From assembly GCA_022575985.1 (NCBI GenBank), contig JAKSXM010000007.1, positions 29,576,501-29,640,500 on the forward strand: a stretch of DNA of 64,000 nt, read 5' to 3'. The position numbers were made by a program, and so were the translations under genes. Source of the stretch: Anagrus nilaparvatae. Its lineage: Eukaryota > Arthropoda > Insecta > Hymenoptera > Mymaridae. Below are positions 1 to 10,400 of the stretch, piece after piece (position 1 is the first letter of the stretch; every line of letters starts with the position of its first letter). Under the pieces are notes generated by a model. That model ran no database searches. It was given only the letters and a program-made list of their open reading frames with translations, and had not been told where the DNA came from.

Positions 1-60
1 ACGTACTGAGAAATAAGTTTATTTTTATAACATATAATTAAAAACATAATTAATGTTTAA

Positions 61-595
61 GGACTTACGAGGGTAAATAAAAATGATGACAGAACTAAAT
101 GAAACTGGAAAATTATTAAATTTAAACATTTTTAAAGTTGAATAGAACTTGGTTTTACCTTTGCTACCACATTAATTTTCATTTTATTGCAAATTAAAAA
201 TAGGCAGTTTAACATTGCTCTTATGGAAATTCATATTTGGAGCTTACAAAAAGTATGATAGTGATGACACAGGGAGATGAAACTAATTAAATATCATAAA
301 TAAATTGTCAAAGATTATATTTCCAATTTATTTTATCTAGGTTACCACATTCAATCATTAATTATTCGGTAAAAACCAAGTTTTGGCAAGTACCATAACC
401 TAAAATAATAAAGTTTTTTCATAAATAATTTTTTCATAAATAATTAAAATAATTTTTTTTGCAATAATATTACATAATAAACTCATTTTTTAATATTTTT
501 ACGACTAATTTTGTTTTAAACTGCAAATTATAAAAAAAAAATAGCGTCGGTAATGTGGATATTGACTCAAAATTTCTATTTACCCTCGTAAGTCC
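61..595. mobile_element. piggyBac-type MITE (TTAA-flanked)
   Basis: A 535-bp AT-rich segment begins with GGACTTACGAGGGTAAATA (61-79) and ends with its exact reverse complement (577-595). TTAA lies directly outside both ends (57-60 and 596-599). A perfect 19-bp terminal inverted repeat with a TTAA duplication is the signature of piggyBac-superfamily insertions. No transposase ORF is present, so it is a non-autonomous copy. The superfamily is inferred from the target site only. Confidence 0.8.
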
Positions 596-599
596 TTAA

Positions 600-930
600 A
601 AGAAATTACTGTAAATTATTAATATTATTATTATTATGGTCTTTTATTTTGCAATCACTAACATATTATACACTCTTTCAAAATTTTTTAATAAAAAAAG
701 TATATATTCATAAATAGGTAATTAGAATTCAAACTACTCATTATAAATGAATCAAAATAGTTATTAATAAATTTTAAATACTACATCATAAATAATCAAA
801 ATTAATGTGTATTTTTCACATTGGAAATAGCATTAAAAAAAAAAAAATTATAAAGTAAATAACGTATTTTGAATAATTAATTTATTCAAAAAATTCAGGA
901 CAGTATATGAGCAGGGTTACGAAAAATTTC
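600..930. other. AT-rich spacer, nothing recognised
   Basis: A/T-dominated sequence with homopolymer runs (A12 near 840). I see no open frame with family resemblance, no inverted repeat and no RNA fold between the MITE and the downstream non-LTR fragment. Confidence 0.6.
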
Positions 931-1007
931 CCAAAAACAGGAAGCAAAAATGGAAAAAAATTTTACATACCACCTCTAAAAAATAAGATATCATCCCCTA
1001 AAAAACT

Positions 1008-2555
1008 ATGGAGGTTAGAAAAAGGAAAGACGAGTTTATTAAACGTAATTTAGAGAATTCGGTAAATTCTTCCACTTTATGGCATATTTTTGATTCCATT
1101 GGTCTTACTTCAACTACTTATCCCTCTCCATTACAATTTTTTTCTGCCTCAGAAATAAATACATATTTTTCAAAAATAAACATGTCCTCACCATCTTGTT
1201 TAGAACTTCCAAATTTTTCACATACAATTGATGTAATTACTTCATTCACACTTTCTCCTGTAACATCTGAACAAGTGTCCAAGACCTTAACAAAAATATT
1301 ACCTAAATGCAAAGGTCGTAGTCCTGATAATTTCAATCTTAGACATTACAATGACTCAATACATGTCCTGCTAAATTATATAACCTTTTTATTTAATTCT
1401 TCTATAAAAAATGCTAAGTTTCCGAATTGTTGGAAATCAGTATTTATTTATGTCTTAAGCAAGATACCTCGACCATTATCTCCTTCAGACACACGTCCTG
1501 TTGCCAACATATCACACCTTGCTAAGGCTTTAGAAAGATTAATTGTAGATCAAGTAGTTGCCTACTTAGAAAGTAATAATCTGATCAATGAGCATCAGTC
1601 TGGCTGCAGGAAAAATTTCAGTACCCAGACTGTCTTATTGAATCTTACTGATATAATTAGACGTGGTGTTGAACAAGGTTTAGTCATAATTCTGTTAATG
1701 TTTGATTTTAGTAAAGTTTTCGATACTATTGATCACTCTATCTTACTAAAAAGGTTATATAATCTTGGCTTTACCCATTATACGCTACAATGGTTTCATG
1801 ACTATTTGCTATTTCGTCAACAGGCAGTGATTGATTCAGATGGTAACCCTACCGATTTTATAACAACTAGTTCGGGTGTTCCTCAAGGATCCGTTTTAGG
1901 TCCAATTTTGTTCTTAATTTATATGGATTCAATCTTAAACTGCATAAATTATTGTTATTATGAATTGTTTGTTGACGATTTACAAATTTTCATTCAATGT
2001 AAGCCTTCTTCCTTTAATACTGCTATACTACAAATGCAGAGTGATGTCAATGCTATAGTGAACTGGACAGCAGATAATCATTTAAGACTTAATCCTAATA
2101 AGATAAAAGCAATAAAATTTGGTACGTCTATTCAATTAAATAAACTTAATGATGAAGATATCTCTTCTATTATTGTCTCCAATGTTACTATAGATTATTC
2201 CTCTTCAGTTCTAAATCTGGGTGTCATATTAACACCTACTTTAAACTGGTCCTTGCACATAATGAAACTGTCAAAATCAATGCATTTTGCTTTGCACAGA
2301 TTACGACTAAAATCCAGGCTTTTATCTTACGGTCTTCGTAAATTATTGGTAACTTCTCTAATTACTCCCTTTTTTGATTATTGTTGTCGATGTTTACGAT
2401 GTTTACGATTAGTTTACGATGCTCTCGATGTTATTCTTATGGACAAAGTTGAAAGGATATTAAACTTAGCAATACGGTTTATTTTTGGAGTGGGAAGATA
2501 TGGCCCAGGGTTATATACCATTTTTTGTACCAGTGGAAAGAAAAAATTTTTATAA
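1008..2555 (+). CDS. Non-LTR retrotransposon reverse transcriptase fragment (jockey/CR1-like), copy 1
   Basis: This 515-residue open frame is the reverse transcriptase of a LINE-type element, which would copy its own RNA onto nicked chromosomal DNA. RT blocks appear in order: FDFSKVFDTIDH from residue ~232 (first catalytic Asp), GVPQGSVLGP at 290-299, and FVDD at 321-324 (1968-1979), where most families have YADD. Both metal-binding aspartates of FVDD are kept. The apurinic endonuclease that normally precedes the RT is missing, so the copy is 5'-truncated; coding-like sequence may reach back to ~940. The C-terminal end stops abruptly in a low-complexity stretch without a poly(A) tail. A second, decayed copy of the same family lies at 26190-26784 plus 29606-30325. 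The clade is inferred from motif style only. Confidence 0.85.
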   Translation: MEVRKRKDEFIKRNLENSVNSSTLWHIFDSIGLTSTTYPSPLQFFSASEINTYFSKINMSSPSCLELPNFSHTIDVITSFTLSPVTSEQVSKTLTKILPKCKGRSPDNFNLRHYNDSIHVLLNYITFLFNSSIKNAKFPNCWKSVFIYVLSKIPRPLSPSDTRPVANISHLAKALERLIVDQVVAYLESNNLINEHQSGCRKNFSTQTVLLNLTDIIRRGVEQGLVIILLMFDFSKVFDTIDHSILLKRLYNLGFTHYTLQWFHDYLLFRQQAVIDSDGNPTDFITTSSGVPQGSVLGPILFLIYMDSILNCINYCYYELFVDDLQIFIQCKPSSFNTAILQMQSDVNAIVNWTADNHLRLNPNKIKAIKFGTSIQLNKLNDEDISSIIVSNVTIDYSSSVLNLGVILTPTLNWSLHIMKLSKSMHFALHRLRLKSRLLSYGLRKLLVTSLITPFFDYCCRCLRCLRLVYDALDVILMDKVERILNLAIRFIFGVGRYGPGLYTIFCTSGKKKFL

Positions 2556-2925
2556 AATTATTACTTGCAATAATTCATAAAATCGTTTGTAATAAACTAC
2601 GATCTTCAATGAGGTATAACTTGAAAGTTGAAAATATTTAAAAGGTATGTAATAAATGTATAAGGATTGATTTTCTAACTATCCTAATTTACCTAGTAAA
2701 ATTGAAGCTAATGAATTTCTCAAGAAGTTAACATTTTTTCTTGTATTTTTGATTTGCTCTGCGGAGTTAACGAATTTCTTTTTAATGTTATTTTTCTTTT
2801 ACTTGCTTATGATGATAAAATTTTTTCTTGTCAGTGGCCAGAAAGTACGTATTTCCCGGCCGCAACGCGATTTGAAAATACGTGTTTTCTAGTCACTGAT
2901 GAAGAAAAATTATGTTTTGGCCTCA
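2556..2925. other. Spacer downstream of non-LTR copy, nothing recognised
   Basis: Probably partly the 3' end of the preceding non-LTR copy. There is no poly(A) tail or target-site duplication, and the short open frame at 2754-3008 runs through a hairpin repeat and is not convincing as a gene. Confidence 0.5.
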
Positions 2926-2999
2926 GCCGTAAAAAAAGAATGTCCCAGATCGCAATTTGCAATTTACGTGCGATCTGGGCCATTCTTTATTTTTGCGGC
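2926..2999. repeat. Imperfect hairpin repeat (~30-bp arms)
   Basis: The left arm starts GCCGTAAAAAAAGAATG and reads on through CCAGATCGCA. The right arm is TGCGATCTGG, then CATTCTTTATTTTTGCGGC. The loop is about 14 nt. The interior is GC-richer than its surroundings, as expected for the core of a small hairpin MITE. I could not define a target-site duplication. Confidence 0.65.
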
Positions 3000-3084
3000 C
3001 TAGGATAAAAATATACTATTTTTTGGACTGCGGCCCGAAAGTAAATATTGCCAATTTATGAATTGGTCAATAACACGTTTGGGG

Positions 3085-3260
3085 TGTAACATATATTTAT
3101 ATATATATATATATATAAAATTTATTTGTCTGTCTGTCTGTACTCAGTTAAATTTTTTTATTTTCTCTATTATAATTATAGAATCAACTATTCAGAGCAG
3201 CGTAGGTGAAACATTCATGAAAAATTATAAGTTCTAATTGATTCTAGAATTAAAAATATA
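3085..3260. repeat. Dispersed repeat, copy 1, with (TA)n and (TGTC)n microsatellites
   Basis: A TA run, then TTGTCTGTCTGTCTGT, then a segment including CAGCGTAGGTGAAAC. A recognisably related segment is at 60205-60380 (CAGCCTAGGTGAAAT in the same relative place, followed by a matching TTCTGATTGATTC-type stretch). That second copy lies next to the Helitron helicase remnants, so both may be Helitron-associated non-coding sequence. This assignment is an inference. Confidence 0.45.
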
Positions 3261-4823
3261 AATTTAAATTTAAATTATATATATTTAAATTTTTAAATTT
3301 TTCTTTACAGACGTTTAGTTACCTGATTAAAAAAATATACAATTTTTTACATTAACTTGTAATAATCTATGTAATTTAATTAATAAGGTAAAAATAACTT
3401 TAGATTTTAATTTTACAATTGTTGTTTTTCATCTAAATTTTATTATTGTTCTTTTTAGATCTTGATAAGGAGAGTACATACTCTCGAATCGTCGATGTAA
3501 AAAATTTTTTTAAATAAATAATCTTAGTTCCTATCAGATCAAATAGAAAGGGCCTACTTTTTTGTATTTTTTTTAATTTTTGGCTCACCTTTGCATAACA
3601 TAACCTAAAATTGCAAAAACGGCGAAAAACCTTAAAAAATGGCAGTTATACCATTAAAATTTTTTTAAGAACAGTAGGTATAAATTTTTTGATAAAACAA
3701 AAAAAATTCATGCAAAATCACAATTTTTTAGAAAAAGGTTTTCCTTTTTTTTTGCTAAAAATTACTGCTTTATCGACAGCGCAAAGTAAAAAGTCTTCCT
3801 TTTTATAATTTTGGGCTAACGCAGCTAAAAATTTTTAAATGGGACCTCCCAATTTTTTTTTCTGGAAGTTAAACATTTTTTATGTACTTTTACCTAAAAA
3901 AATTTTTTTTTCGTTTTGGGCCATCCTAACCTCTAAAACTTTAATTTTCGTTAATGAAACACGATTTTATCTAGGATTTTAAAATTTTTAGCATTTTTTG
4001 GCAAAAAAACGGTTATGGACTCAAGCTACTGTACTATTATTAGAGTTCCACGATATTTCGATGTGGATGTCTTATTTTCGATACGATATCGATATCAAAG
4101 GGCTCGATATTTCGATAATATCGAAATCGGTTTCTATCAATGAAATGGATAGTGATTTCTTAGTACGATTGTCCGTTTCTAGGAGTTCACCCGTCCACCG
4201 CAAAAGAAAATTTGGTTTGATTGTTCTTTAGTATAGTTAATACATAATAGTCTATTATGCACTAAAAATGTTGCAAATATTTGAAATATTATAAAAATAT
4301 AAAATAAATCAAATTTTCTAGGCGTATAAAACATATAAATCCAAAAAAGGCAATTTTTTAATTTTTTCTAAAAATATGGTTCTTGTTTACAGGTAAAATT
4401 ACATTTAAAATGTGCATATTTTGATTTGAATACATAGTATGGATCTCTAATAAATAATTCCATGATAAATTTGCCCATATTTATATGATCTTGTAGCTGA
4501 AAACAGCCAAAAATGGACACAAAAAAATGCATGTTCTAGGGGTTGCAACGCCCATGTGTGGGGGTGCAGAAACATATACATGCAAAATTTTACATCCACG
4601 TAAATACTATTATAAGTAAAAAACCTTACATACTCATATCTAACACTTTTAACTACCAAAAAATCCAAAAAACTCATCAAATATGCGTTCCTTTTTTTTT
4701 TTGTGAATCATCGATTTTTGAAAATTTGGTAAAAAAGGTCTAAACTTTGACCGCTTATAATTCGGTCCCAGTGCGTTTTTATTTTGCTTACTTTTTGAGT
4801 TATTTTCAAAGAACCGTGTTGCT
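3261..4823. other. AT-rich intergenic DNA, no gene recognised
   Basis: Long AT-rich tract with poly-T/A runs. Around 4050-4140 there is a cluster of CGATAT and ATCGATA words. Short open frames on both strands show no protein-family resemblance and look random. Confidence 0.55.
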
Positions 4824-4874
4824 CCAACTTCAGCCCCCCCCCCCCCCCCTAGAGGGGGCAGCGCTGAGTTGGAA
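4824..4874. repeat. C17 homopolymer inside a hairpin
   Basis: A run of 17 C (4833-4849) is followed by CTAGAGGGGG. Outside these lie CCAACTTCAGC and GCTGAGTTGG, so the whole segment can fold back: flanking arms pair and GGGGG pairs with part of the C run. The minus strand holds an uninterrupted G17 tract. Such a tract is exceptional in this AT-rich background. Confidence 0.6.
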
Positions 4875-5269
4875 TGTCCGATTTTGTTTCCTCTTTCAAA
4901 TTAGCCCAAAACCAGCGCACATTCCACAACTTTTCTTTTCTGGAAAATTTTTGTCTATATCAAGACCTTTATTCAATGGCCTACATAAAAATACAGTAAT
5001 CTTATTGCAATTAAAAATTATGTCATCTAAAAAAGGAATCATACTAAAGGGGATAAAGTTTTGGGTGACGGCGGTGCACAGTAGGCTATAAAGATTCAAA
5101 AATGAAAAAAATTAGGCTTCAGAGTAATTCGAACGTAAAATAAAATGTAAAAAATGAATTTTGTAGGTATTTGTATATATAATACGATGTGATACCGCTT
5201 TTTTTAAAAAAAAATTTTTGAAAAAATATAAAAACTGAAAATTAAAAAATACAAATGATAGTCTTCACA

Positions 5270-5540
5270 CAAAAACACATCTACTCTTTAAATTGAAAAG
5301 TGTGAATTTGGATAAAAATTCACACCATCGCACTTTTAAAGTAGCGATTTTTTTTCACACCTCAAAAGCAGTGAACTCAAAATTCACACTTTTAAAGGTG
5401 CTAATTTAACATTGTCACCAGGAATGTAAAGCGCGTTTATAATTCACAATTTTAAAATAGCGAATTTAATAACACACTAGATTAGAGCGGGGCGAATATA
5501 AATTCACTTTCACACACTTTTGAAAGTGTGAATTTTTTGC
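5270..5540. repeat. Degenerate TTCACAC-type short repeats
   Basis: AATTCACAC, CACTTTTAAAG, TAGCGAATTT and their complements recur about every 60-80 bp in mixed orientation, ending with CTTTTGAAAGTGTGAATT. This looks like decayed internal repeats of an unidentified element. No reading frame is maintained. Confidence 0.45.
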
Positions 5541-6097
5541 TCGCGGCCTGCGGTAATATAACCTTAAAAAATTCTCACCTTTAAGGTACGATTCTAATTA
5601 GCGCGCTCTTAATTTTTTAGGGTTAAATAAATGAACTAATAATAAGTGTACATGAACAAAAATTTTTTAATTAATTTCTATAATTTTTTTTTTCTCATTT
5701 ATTTCCATGAAAGTACTTATAGTTGAAAGTATGATTTTTATTAATTTTTTGAAAATTTAATTCCCAAAATTTTCGCCACAAAAAAATACAAAAAACACCA
5801 AATTTTTTTTCTCTTTGGACGTAGTACCTAATTTATTCCTATGAGAGTACTAGATTTAGAAAGTTTGTTTATAATAATTTTTTGGATCTGATACCGAATT
5901 TTTTCAAAATTTTTTTCTAAAAATTAAAAAAACAAAAAAATTAAAAAACCTGCAATATTTTTTTTTTTTTTTAGTGCAATACCTCATTTAAGCCATTAAA
6001 GTACTAATATCTAAAAATATTGTAACCGGTGACATTTCTCAACTATTATGGAATTAAAACCTAATTTTCTTTTTATTTTTAATTTTAATGTAATACC
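5541..6097. other. AT-rich spacer, nothing recognised
   Basis: Two stretches (near 5690-5740 and 5810-5860) repeat a loose pattern of TTT runs, a CATGAAAGTAC or TATGAGAGTAC word and a poly-T, suggesting old low-complexity duplication. No gene seen. Confidence 0.45.
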
Positions 6098-6330
6098 TCA
6101 TTTATTTCTTGGAATAATATCGATTAAGGGACTTAGAATAATTCAGTTTTAGGAAATCAAAATAGTTTGGGTTTAGAATCTTAACAGCTAGTGAGGTAAT
6201 AATTACAAATTATAAATAAAGAAAATTGTATTGTAATGTTGAGAAACATTTGTATTATACCTAGTCCTCATCTGGAAGTAAACATGTTCCATGCATTTAG
6301 GTTGTGTTTACACAAACCGGTTATAAGTTT
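6098..6330. repeat. Dispersed repeat, copy 1 (related to 47040-47400)
   Basis: The two segments share ordered short blocks: GGACTTA, TTTGGGTTT, TTAACA and GTTCCATGCATT followed by GTTGTGTT or GATTGTGTT. The second copy lies inside the foreign insert that splits an R1-clade element at 46858-47771, so this family was mobile or was carried by something mobile. Identity is moderate and I cannot name the family. Confidence 0.5.
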
Positions 6331-6626
6331 TTTATTTTTAGATGTAAATTGGTGCACTTGATGCAAAAATAAAAAATAATAAGATTATAATTTTTATTTT
6401 TGCATGTTTGAGACACCCGATATCCAATTTCTTATTCGATGAAATTTTTTGAGTTTTTTCATATATTATTTTATTAATAAATATTTCAATGTTAACATTG
6501 CATAAAAATATTTGAAATCCCAATTTTTATATATAACAGAGCATTATTCAAAAAAATTTAGAATGGTGTACAGTTTCTGCCAAAGTCAATAAAAATATTT
6601 CAATGTTAACATTGCATAAAAATAAC

Positions 6627-6722
6627 CGGCTCGGTAGCGCAGAGGTAACGTGCTCGCTTTGTAATATAGCAAAATATTATGAAGTGGGTTCGCATACAGA
6701 GCAGTGACAACTTTTTTTTTTC
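6627..6722 (+). mobile_element. tRNA-related SINE head (pol III promoter-like), copy 1
   Basis: GGTAGCGCAGAGGTAACG resembles a tRNA A box with D-arm, and GGGTTCGCATAC resembles a B box with T-loop, at normal spacing. An anticodon-loop-like TTTGTAA lies between (TGT, threonine-like). A T10 run follows at 6711-6720, a pol III terminator. The acceptor stem does not pair and the anticodon arm is imperfect, so this is a tRNA-derived SINE head or decayed tRNA, not a functional gene. Confidence 0.6.
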
Positions 6723-7010
6723 TGGAAATAAATATTTAATAAAATTAAATATTTATTTTAAGAAGGGAGAGTAGAGCTAGCTGCCGAGTCGCAGGGGGCA
6801 AGACGAAATGGAAAGTGCCATTTGCTTGCCTCCGTATGTCACGCATAGAGGGCGTTTTTCCAAGGTTTTTCGCGCCTCTTTTAAAGCGATCGTTGTGAAT
6901 AACAACTCTGCGCTTTAAAGACGGAATTGTCAGCACGGCTCCTATTAAAAAGTCGGACCTTGGACCGCATTTGGCCATCCCAAACCCTAGTAAAGGCTAT
7001 GAATAGATAA
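6723..7010. other. GC-richer unassigned segment following the SINE head
   Basis: About 230 bp that is clearly GC-richer than its surroundings (6770-6990). It contains an open frame on the minus strand (6745-6978) with no recognisable motif. Position suggests it is the body of the SINE or of another repeat. The function is unknown. Confidence 0.4.
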
Positions 7011-7311
7011 AGTTTGAAATGATTGTTAAAGTTCCACTTATCCTAAACATCCCTTCTAATCCCACAGTTTCACCAACAATTTGTCCATACGTCTCCAAAC
7101 CTATCTAATTATTTCCATTAAAGGAAAAAGCGGTATATATCTCAATATATATATCCACTTCCGAGGGAATAAAAGCAAAAAATGCGGTTTGGACCGCTTG
7201 TGCAAATAACTGTTGGTGACCTCCGTATAAGAGGTTAAATACAGTATATAACCTAAGGTTAAATAAAAGCACATACATAAGATTATAATTTCATAAATAT
7301 TCAATAATTTA

Positions 7312-7840
7312 CTGTAATAATAATAACAATGATTATTATAAAATAAATTTTATATTTATTATCCTTCTATTTACAATTTTTAAATCATTGTTAAAACGAC
7401 GCGTTTCAAAAATTATATTCTCATTTTCAAGTTAATCTCAATTAATGAGAATTTTGATAAAATTATTTTAAAAAATATTAAACATGATATATCTGCTGAT
7501 TACATGTTTACCCTTAAAGCAACTTATTTAAACTTAAATGGTATAATTGTAAACATAAACAATGTATTTAAATTTAAAATACTTTATAAGGATATATTTG
7601 TATGTGTTTTAAATTTTGATTTTGATGAAATATCTTTAAATATATATGGAAGCGTGAATTTTAAATTTATAATAACTTGTCATATAATACGTTTTTATTA
7701 AAAACTAGTTTATTATTGAGCATGTTATCTTTGTCAATTTTTGTGTATTTATAAATTTCAAATTCTTCTAACGTGTCCATATATTTATAATATAATAAAT
7801 ATAAAATTTTTTTTATAATAATCATTGTTATTATTATTAC
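7312..7840 (-). mobile_element. Small Penelope-like fragment between ~50-bp inverted repeats
   Basis: TAATAATAATAACAATGATT and following bases (7312-7362) recur in reverse complement at 7789-7840. Inside, on the minus strand, is a hammerhead-derived motif (7402-7431) like those at other Penelope ends in this window. On the same strand, 7735-7775 matches a segment of the larger fragment at 55640-55690 (TTTGTGTATTT...AAATTTCAAATTC). Inverted flanks around a Penelope core are known for this class. No intact coding region remains. Confidence 0.5.
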
Positions 7841-7949
7841 ATTATTATTTTATATATTGGAGACAAACTAAATTGAAGTTTATCATCAATAATTTACATA
7901 TCACAAAAAAATATTCAGAGCATATGATTATCGAAATTCGATTTTAATG

Positions 7950-8038
7950 TATATGCTACGATAGCGCAGTGGTTAGCATCTTAGATTTGTAATCTATATG
8001 CTTGCGGTTCGATGTTGACTCAAGACGTTTTTTTTTTT
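7950..8038 (+). mobile_element. tRNA-related SINE head, copy 2
   Basis: GATAGCGCAGTGGTTAGCA is a good A-box/D-arm match. ATTTGTAAT sits where the anticodon loop would be (TGT), GCGGTTCGATGTT is the B box, and a T10 run follows at 8029-8038. The acceptor arms do not pair, so this is a SINE head or tRNA pseudogene. It shares the threonine-like TGT loop with the copy at 6627. Confidence 0.6.
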
Positions 8039-8049
8039 AAAGCAATAAA

Positions 8050-8474
8050 GTATTTTTTGCCATCCCGGGCGTAAAACTCGTGCGTAAAGAATTTTTTGCC
8101 CTCCCAGGCGTAAAACTCGTGAGTAAAGAATTTTCTGAACTCGTTCTACGCCTAGGGGGGCAAAAAATAGTGTAAGCACCATGGGCGAAATACTTTAGAC
8201 ACGAGCGTGAACACAAATCACTCGTGCCCGGCTTCGCCGAGCACTCGTGCTAGTGCTCACGCTAGTGCCGAAACTTTTACGCCCTTGATACTTAAAATAC
8301 TATTCTGAACTCGTTCTACGCCTAGGGGGGCAAAAAATAGTGTAAGCACCATGGGCGAAATACTTTAGACACGAGCGTGAACACAAATCACTCGTACCCG
8401 GCTTCGCCGAGCACTCGTGCTAGTGCCCACGCTAGTGCCGAAACTTTTACGCCCTTGATACTTAATATACTATA
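8050..8474. repeat. Tandem duplication, 2 x 170 bp, with a shorter ~46-bp repeat upstream
   Basis: CTGAACTCGTTCTACGCC starts at 8135 and again at 8305, and the two 170-bp units are almost identical (differences such as CTCGTGCCC versus CTCGTACCC). Before them, AAAACTCGTGNGTAAAGAATT appears twice at ~46-bp spacing (8070-8130). The units are GC-richer than the flanks and rich in CTCGTG/CACGAG and GCTAGTG words that can pair internally. No coding potential is seen. The near identity implies a recent duplication. Confidence 0.8.
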
Positions 8475-8621
8475 GTTTAAAATTTAAAAAAAATGCTATA
8501 GTATGATAAGTGTATATTCTGTTATAATTACTGGCACAAAGATCTCACATTCTTCCCTAGAAAAAAAAAAAGAGAAAGAAAGCGAGTTTGGAGCATAGAT
8601 TTGCGGGCAGAAAGTGCACCA

Positions 8622-8789
8622 TATATATGTCGTAGGGAAGTAGAGAAATCCGTTATTTGGCCAAATTATACGTAGTAGACTAATGGAAGTTTCGATCGCC
8701 TACTTCCCTAAAACTTTTAGTGAAGTAGACGAAAATTATAACTGTTGTCTACTACACCGATAGCCTTTAGAAAAGTAGATCGTGTAGAC
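8622..8789. mobile_element. Truncated terminal repeat of the 10703-11872 element
   Basis: Starts ATATATGTCGTAGGGAAGTA, the same as the outer end of the transposon at 10703, and follows its internal series of TAGTCTAC-type and CTTCCCTAAAA words. It breaks off in GTGTAGAC at 8789. No partner repeat follows nearby, so this is a one-ended remnant. Confidence 0.7.
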
Positions 8790-8807
8790 AGTGAACGCGA
8801 TAATATT

Positions 8808-9018
8808 GAAAAAATGAAAAAAGAGAGGGATGAATTACTAAGATAAATTAGAGAAAACCACAAGAGAATTATACAAGAGTATAAAGATACTGGATACTTC
8901 CTGCCTATTGAAGAAAGAAAGAGAAGATATGATGCTATAGATGGATTAATTATTAAAAAGAAAAAAGAAGTAGAAGAATTAGAAAGGAATGTTTTGGCTA
9001 TAACAAAAGAAAAAAAAT
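8808..9018 (+). pseudogene. Charged coiled-coil ORF remnant
   Basis: After a TIR fragment, a ~70-codon frame reads a Lys/Glu-rich helix with regular hydrophobic spacing (KMKKERDELL, then EERKRRYDAIDGL, then KKKEVEELE), ending in AATAA. One in-frame TAA at 8842-8844 breaks it. The pattern is a short coiled coil such as often ends transposon or MADF/Myb-type proteins, but I cannot assign a family. Adjacency to the TIR fragment suggests it was cargo of that transposon family. Confidence 0.4.
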
Positions 9019-10180
9019 AATGAATAAATAAAACTATATTAAAGTTAAATTTTTTCTTAAAAACATGAAAGATTATTTTACCCAAGGCTAAGGCCGTGTT
9101 AATTAAAATTAAAATAAAATTTTTTATATACAAATTCTTGTTTAATATTTTATTTATTTCCCACTAAAAAATAATAAAATAATAATAAAAAAAAATAAAT
9201 AAATAAATAAACAAAAATAATAATATATAAGTAAAACACTTTAAATTTATTAAGTTACGTTGACATGATATGTATACTTAGATGCGCTAAAGAAATTTTA
9301 CATATGTATAATCTACATGCGCCAAAGATTCTATATATATATTCATGTATATTTAAAATTTTGTACAAGGAAAGGTATACATTCGTTTGTTTGCACACAC
9401 GTATGTAAAAATTTGACACAAGGTGCAAAAATTTGAGGGGGGTATTGTAACAGACCAAACGCATATGTCCCTCGCCTTAGATTAAAATGCATAAAAAACT
9501 ATATGCATGCGCATATTGTAATACACGCATGGATACATATATAATGAGTTAGAGAGAAAAACCGCGCGGTAATTCTTTTACACGAGTATTATGACAGGCG
9601 CCCTCACGATGCTCATAGAAGTATAGGGATAATGGATTGTGAACCGGTAACTGTAAAAATTGAATAAATCAGATATCATTATGTAATAACCAGATGGCAG
9701 CAGTTACTGGGCAAATTTAATTTAATTGATTAATAAATTATTTTAAAAAATTAATAAATAAAACAATTAAATTAAGTTTTTTAGTATAAAATAATATTTT
9801 ACAATTAATTAAAAAACATGTACATGTATATAAAAGCCATATTTAGATATTAAGAAATTTAATTATTTTTACTTAAAATTAATAAACTATAATAATGAAT
9901 AAAACGTCTCTTATTTTTAATAAAGGATTAATTAATAATATTAAATTAAAATGAAACATTTAGTAAATAATAAATAGAAATGTTAATGATAATAAAAAAT
10001 CACATCATATCCTTTATCAACAAAAAGGGATGTTTTATATAATAAAACTGTAAATATTAGATAATAAGTGATTAAAAATCATAAAAAATAAATCAATGTA
10101 ATATTGAAGATGAAAAGTAATAATCAAAAATAAATAAAAATTTTTAAAAAATTTAAATTAATAAATACACGGGAAACGCG
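9019..10180. other. AT-rich intergenic DNA, no gene recognised
   Basis: Runs of A/T with a slightly GC-richer part at 9430-9660 (starting TGTAACAGACCAAACGC). That part could be the left end of an LTR-like unit including the promoter at 10186, but I found no matching target-site duplication. Short minus-strand ORFs here (8717-9133, 9255-9464) are low-complexity. Confidence 0.45.
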
Positions 10181-10185
10181 ATATT

Positions 10186-10400
10186 TGTTCTGGAAACTTC
10201 CAGAAATATTTTTATATGTAAAAATTCCAAGCATGTGTTAATGACTCGCTAATTGTATATAAGAGAAAGAGTTTCGCGAGTCAGACACACTTGTCTTGGG
10301 ATCTTTGGTAGAGCAAGTTCTTTGAGCGACCTCTATTTAAATCACACTCAATAAACATTTTTGAATAAACACTAAATGTTTTTATTTATGCAAAAGATCC
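10186..10400 (+). promoter_or_regulatory. Heat-shock-type promoter: perfect HSE, TATA box, poly(A) signals (possible LTR)
   Basis: TTCTGGAAACTTCCAGAA (10188-10205) is four alternating nGAAn units in perfect phase, the binding site of trimeric heat shock factor. TATATAAGA follows about 50 bp downstream (near 10256), with GTCAGACA, an initiator-like word, ~25 bp after it. Some 75 bp further are two AATAAA signals (10349-10372). HSF site, TATA, short transcribed region and AATAAA is the U3-R-U5 layout of an LTR, and TGTTCTGG at 10186 could be its 5' end. No second LTR or duplication was found. No heat-shock ORF follows before the next transposon. The HSE is direct sequence evidence; the LTR reading is inference. 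Confidence 0.6.

Noticed and set aside
6627..8038. Functional tRNA genes
   Set aside because: A and B boxes are good, but acceptor stems do not pair and anticodon arms are imperfect, so SINE heads or pseudogenes are preferred.
10186..10400. Promoter of an hsp70 or small hsp gene
   Set aside because: No heat-shock protein frame follows on the plus strand before the transposon at 10703.
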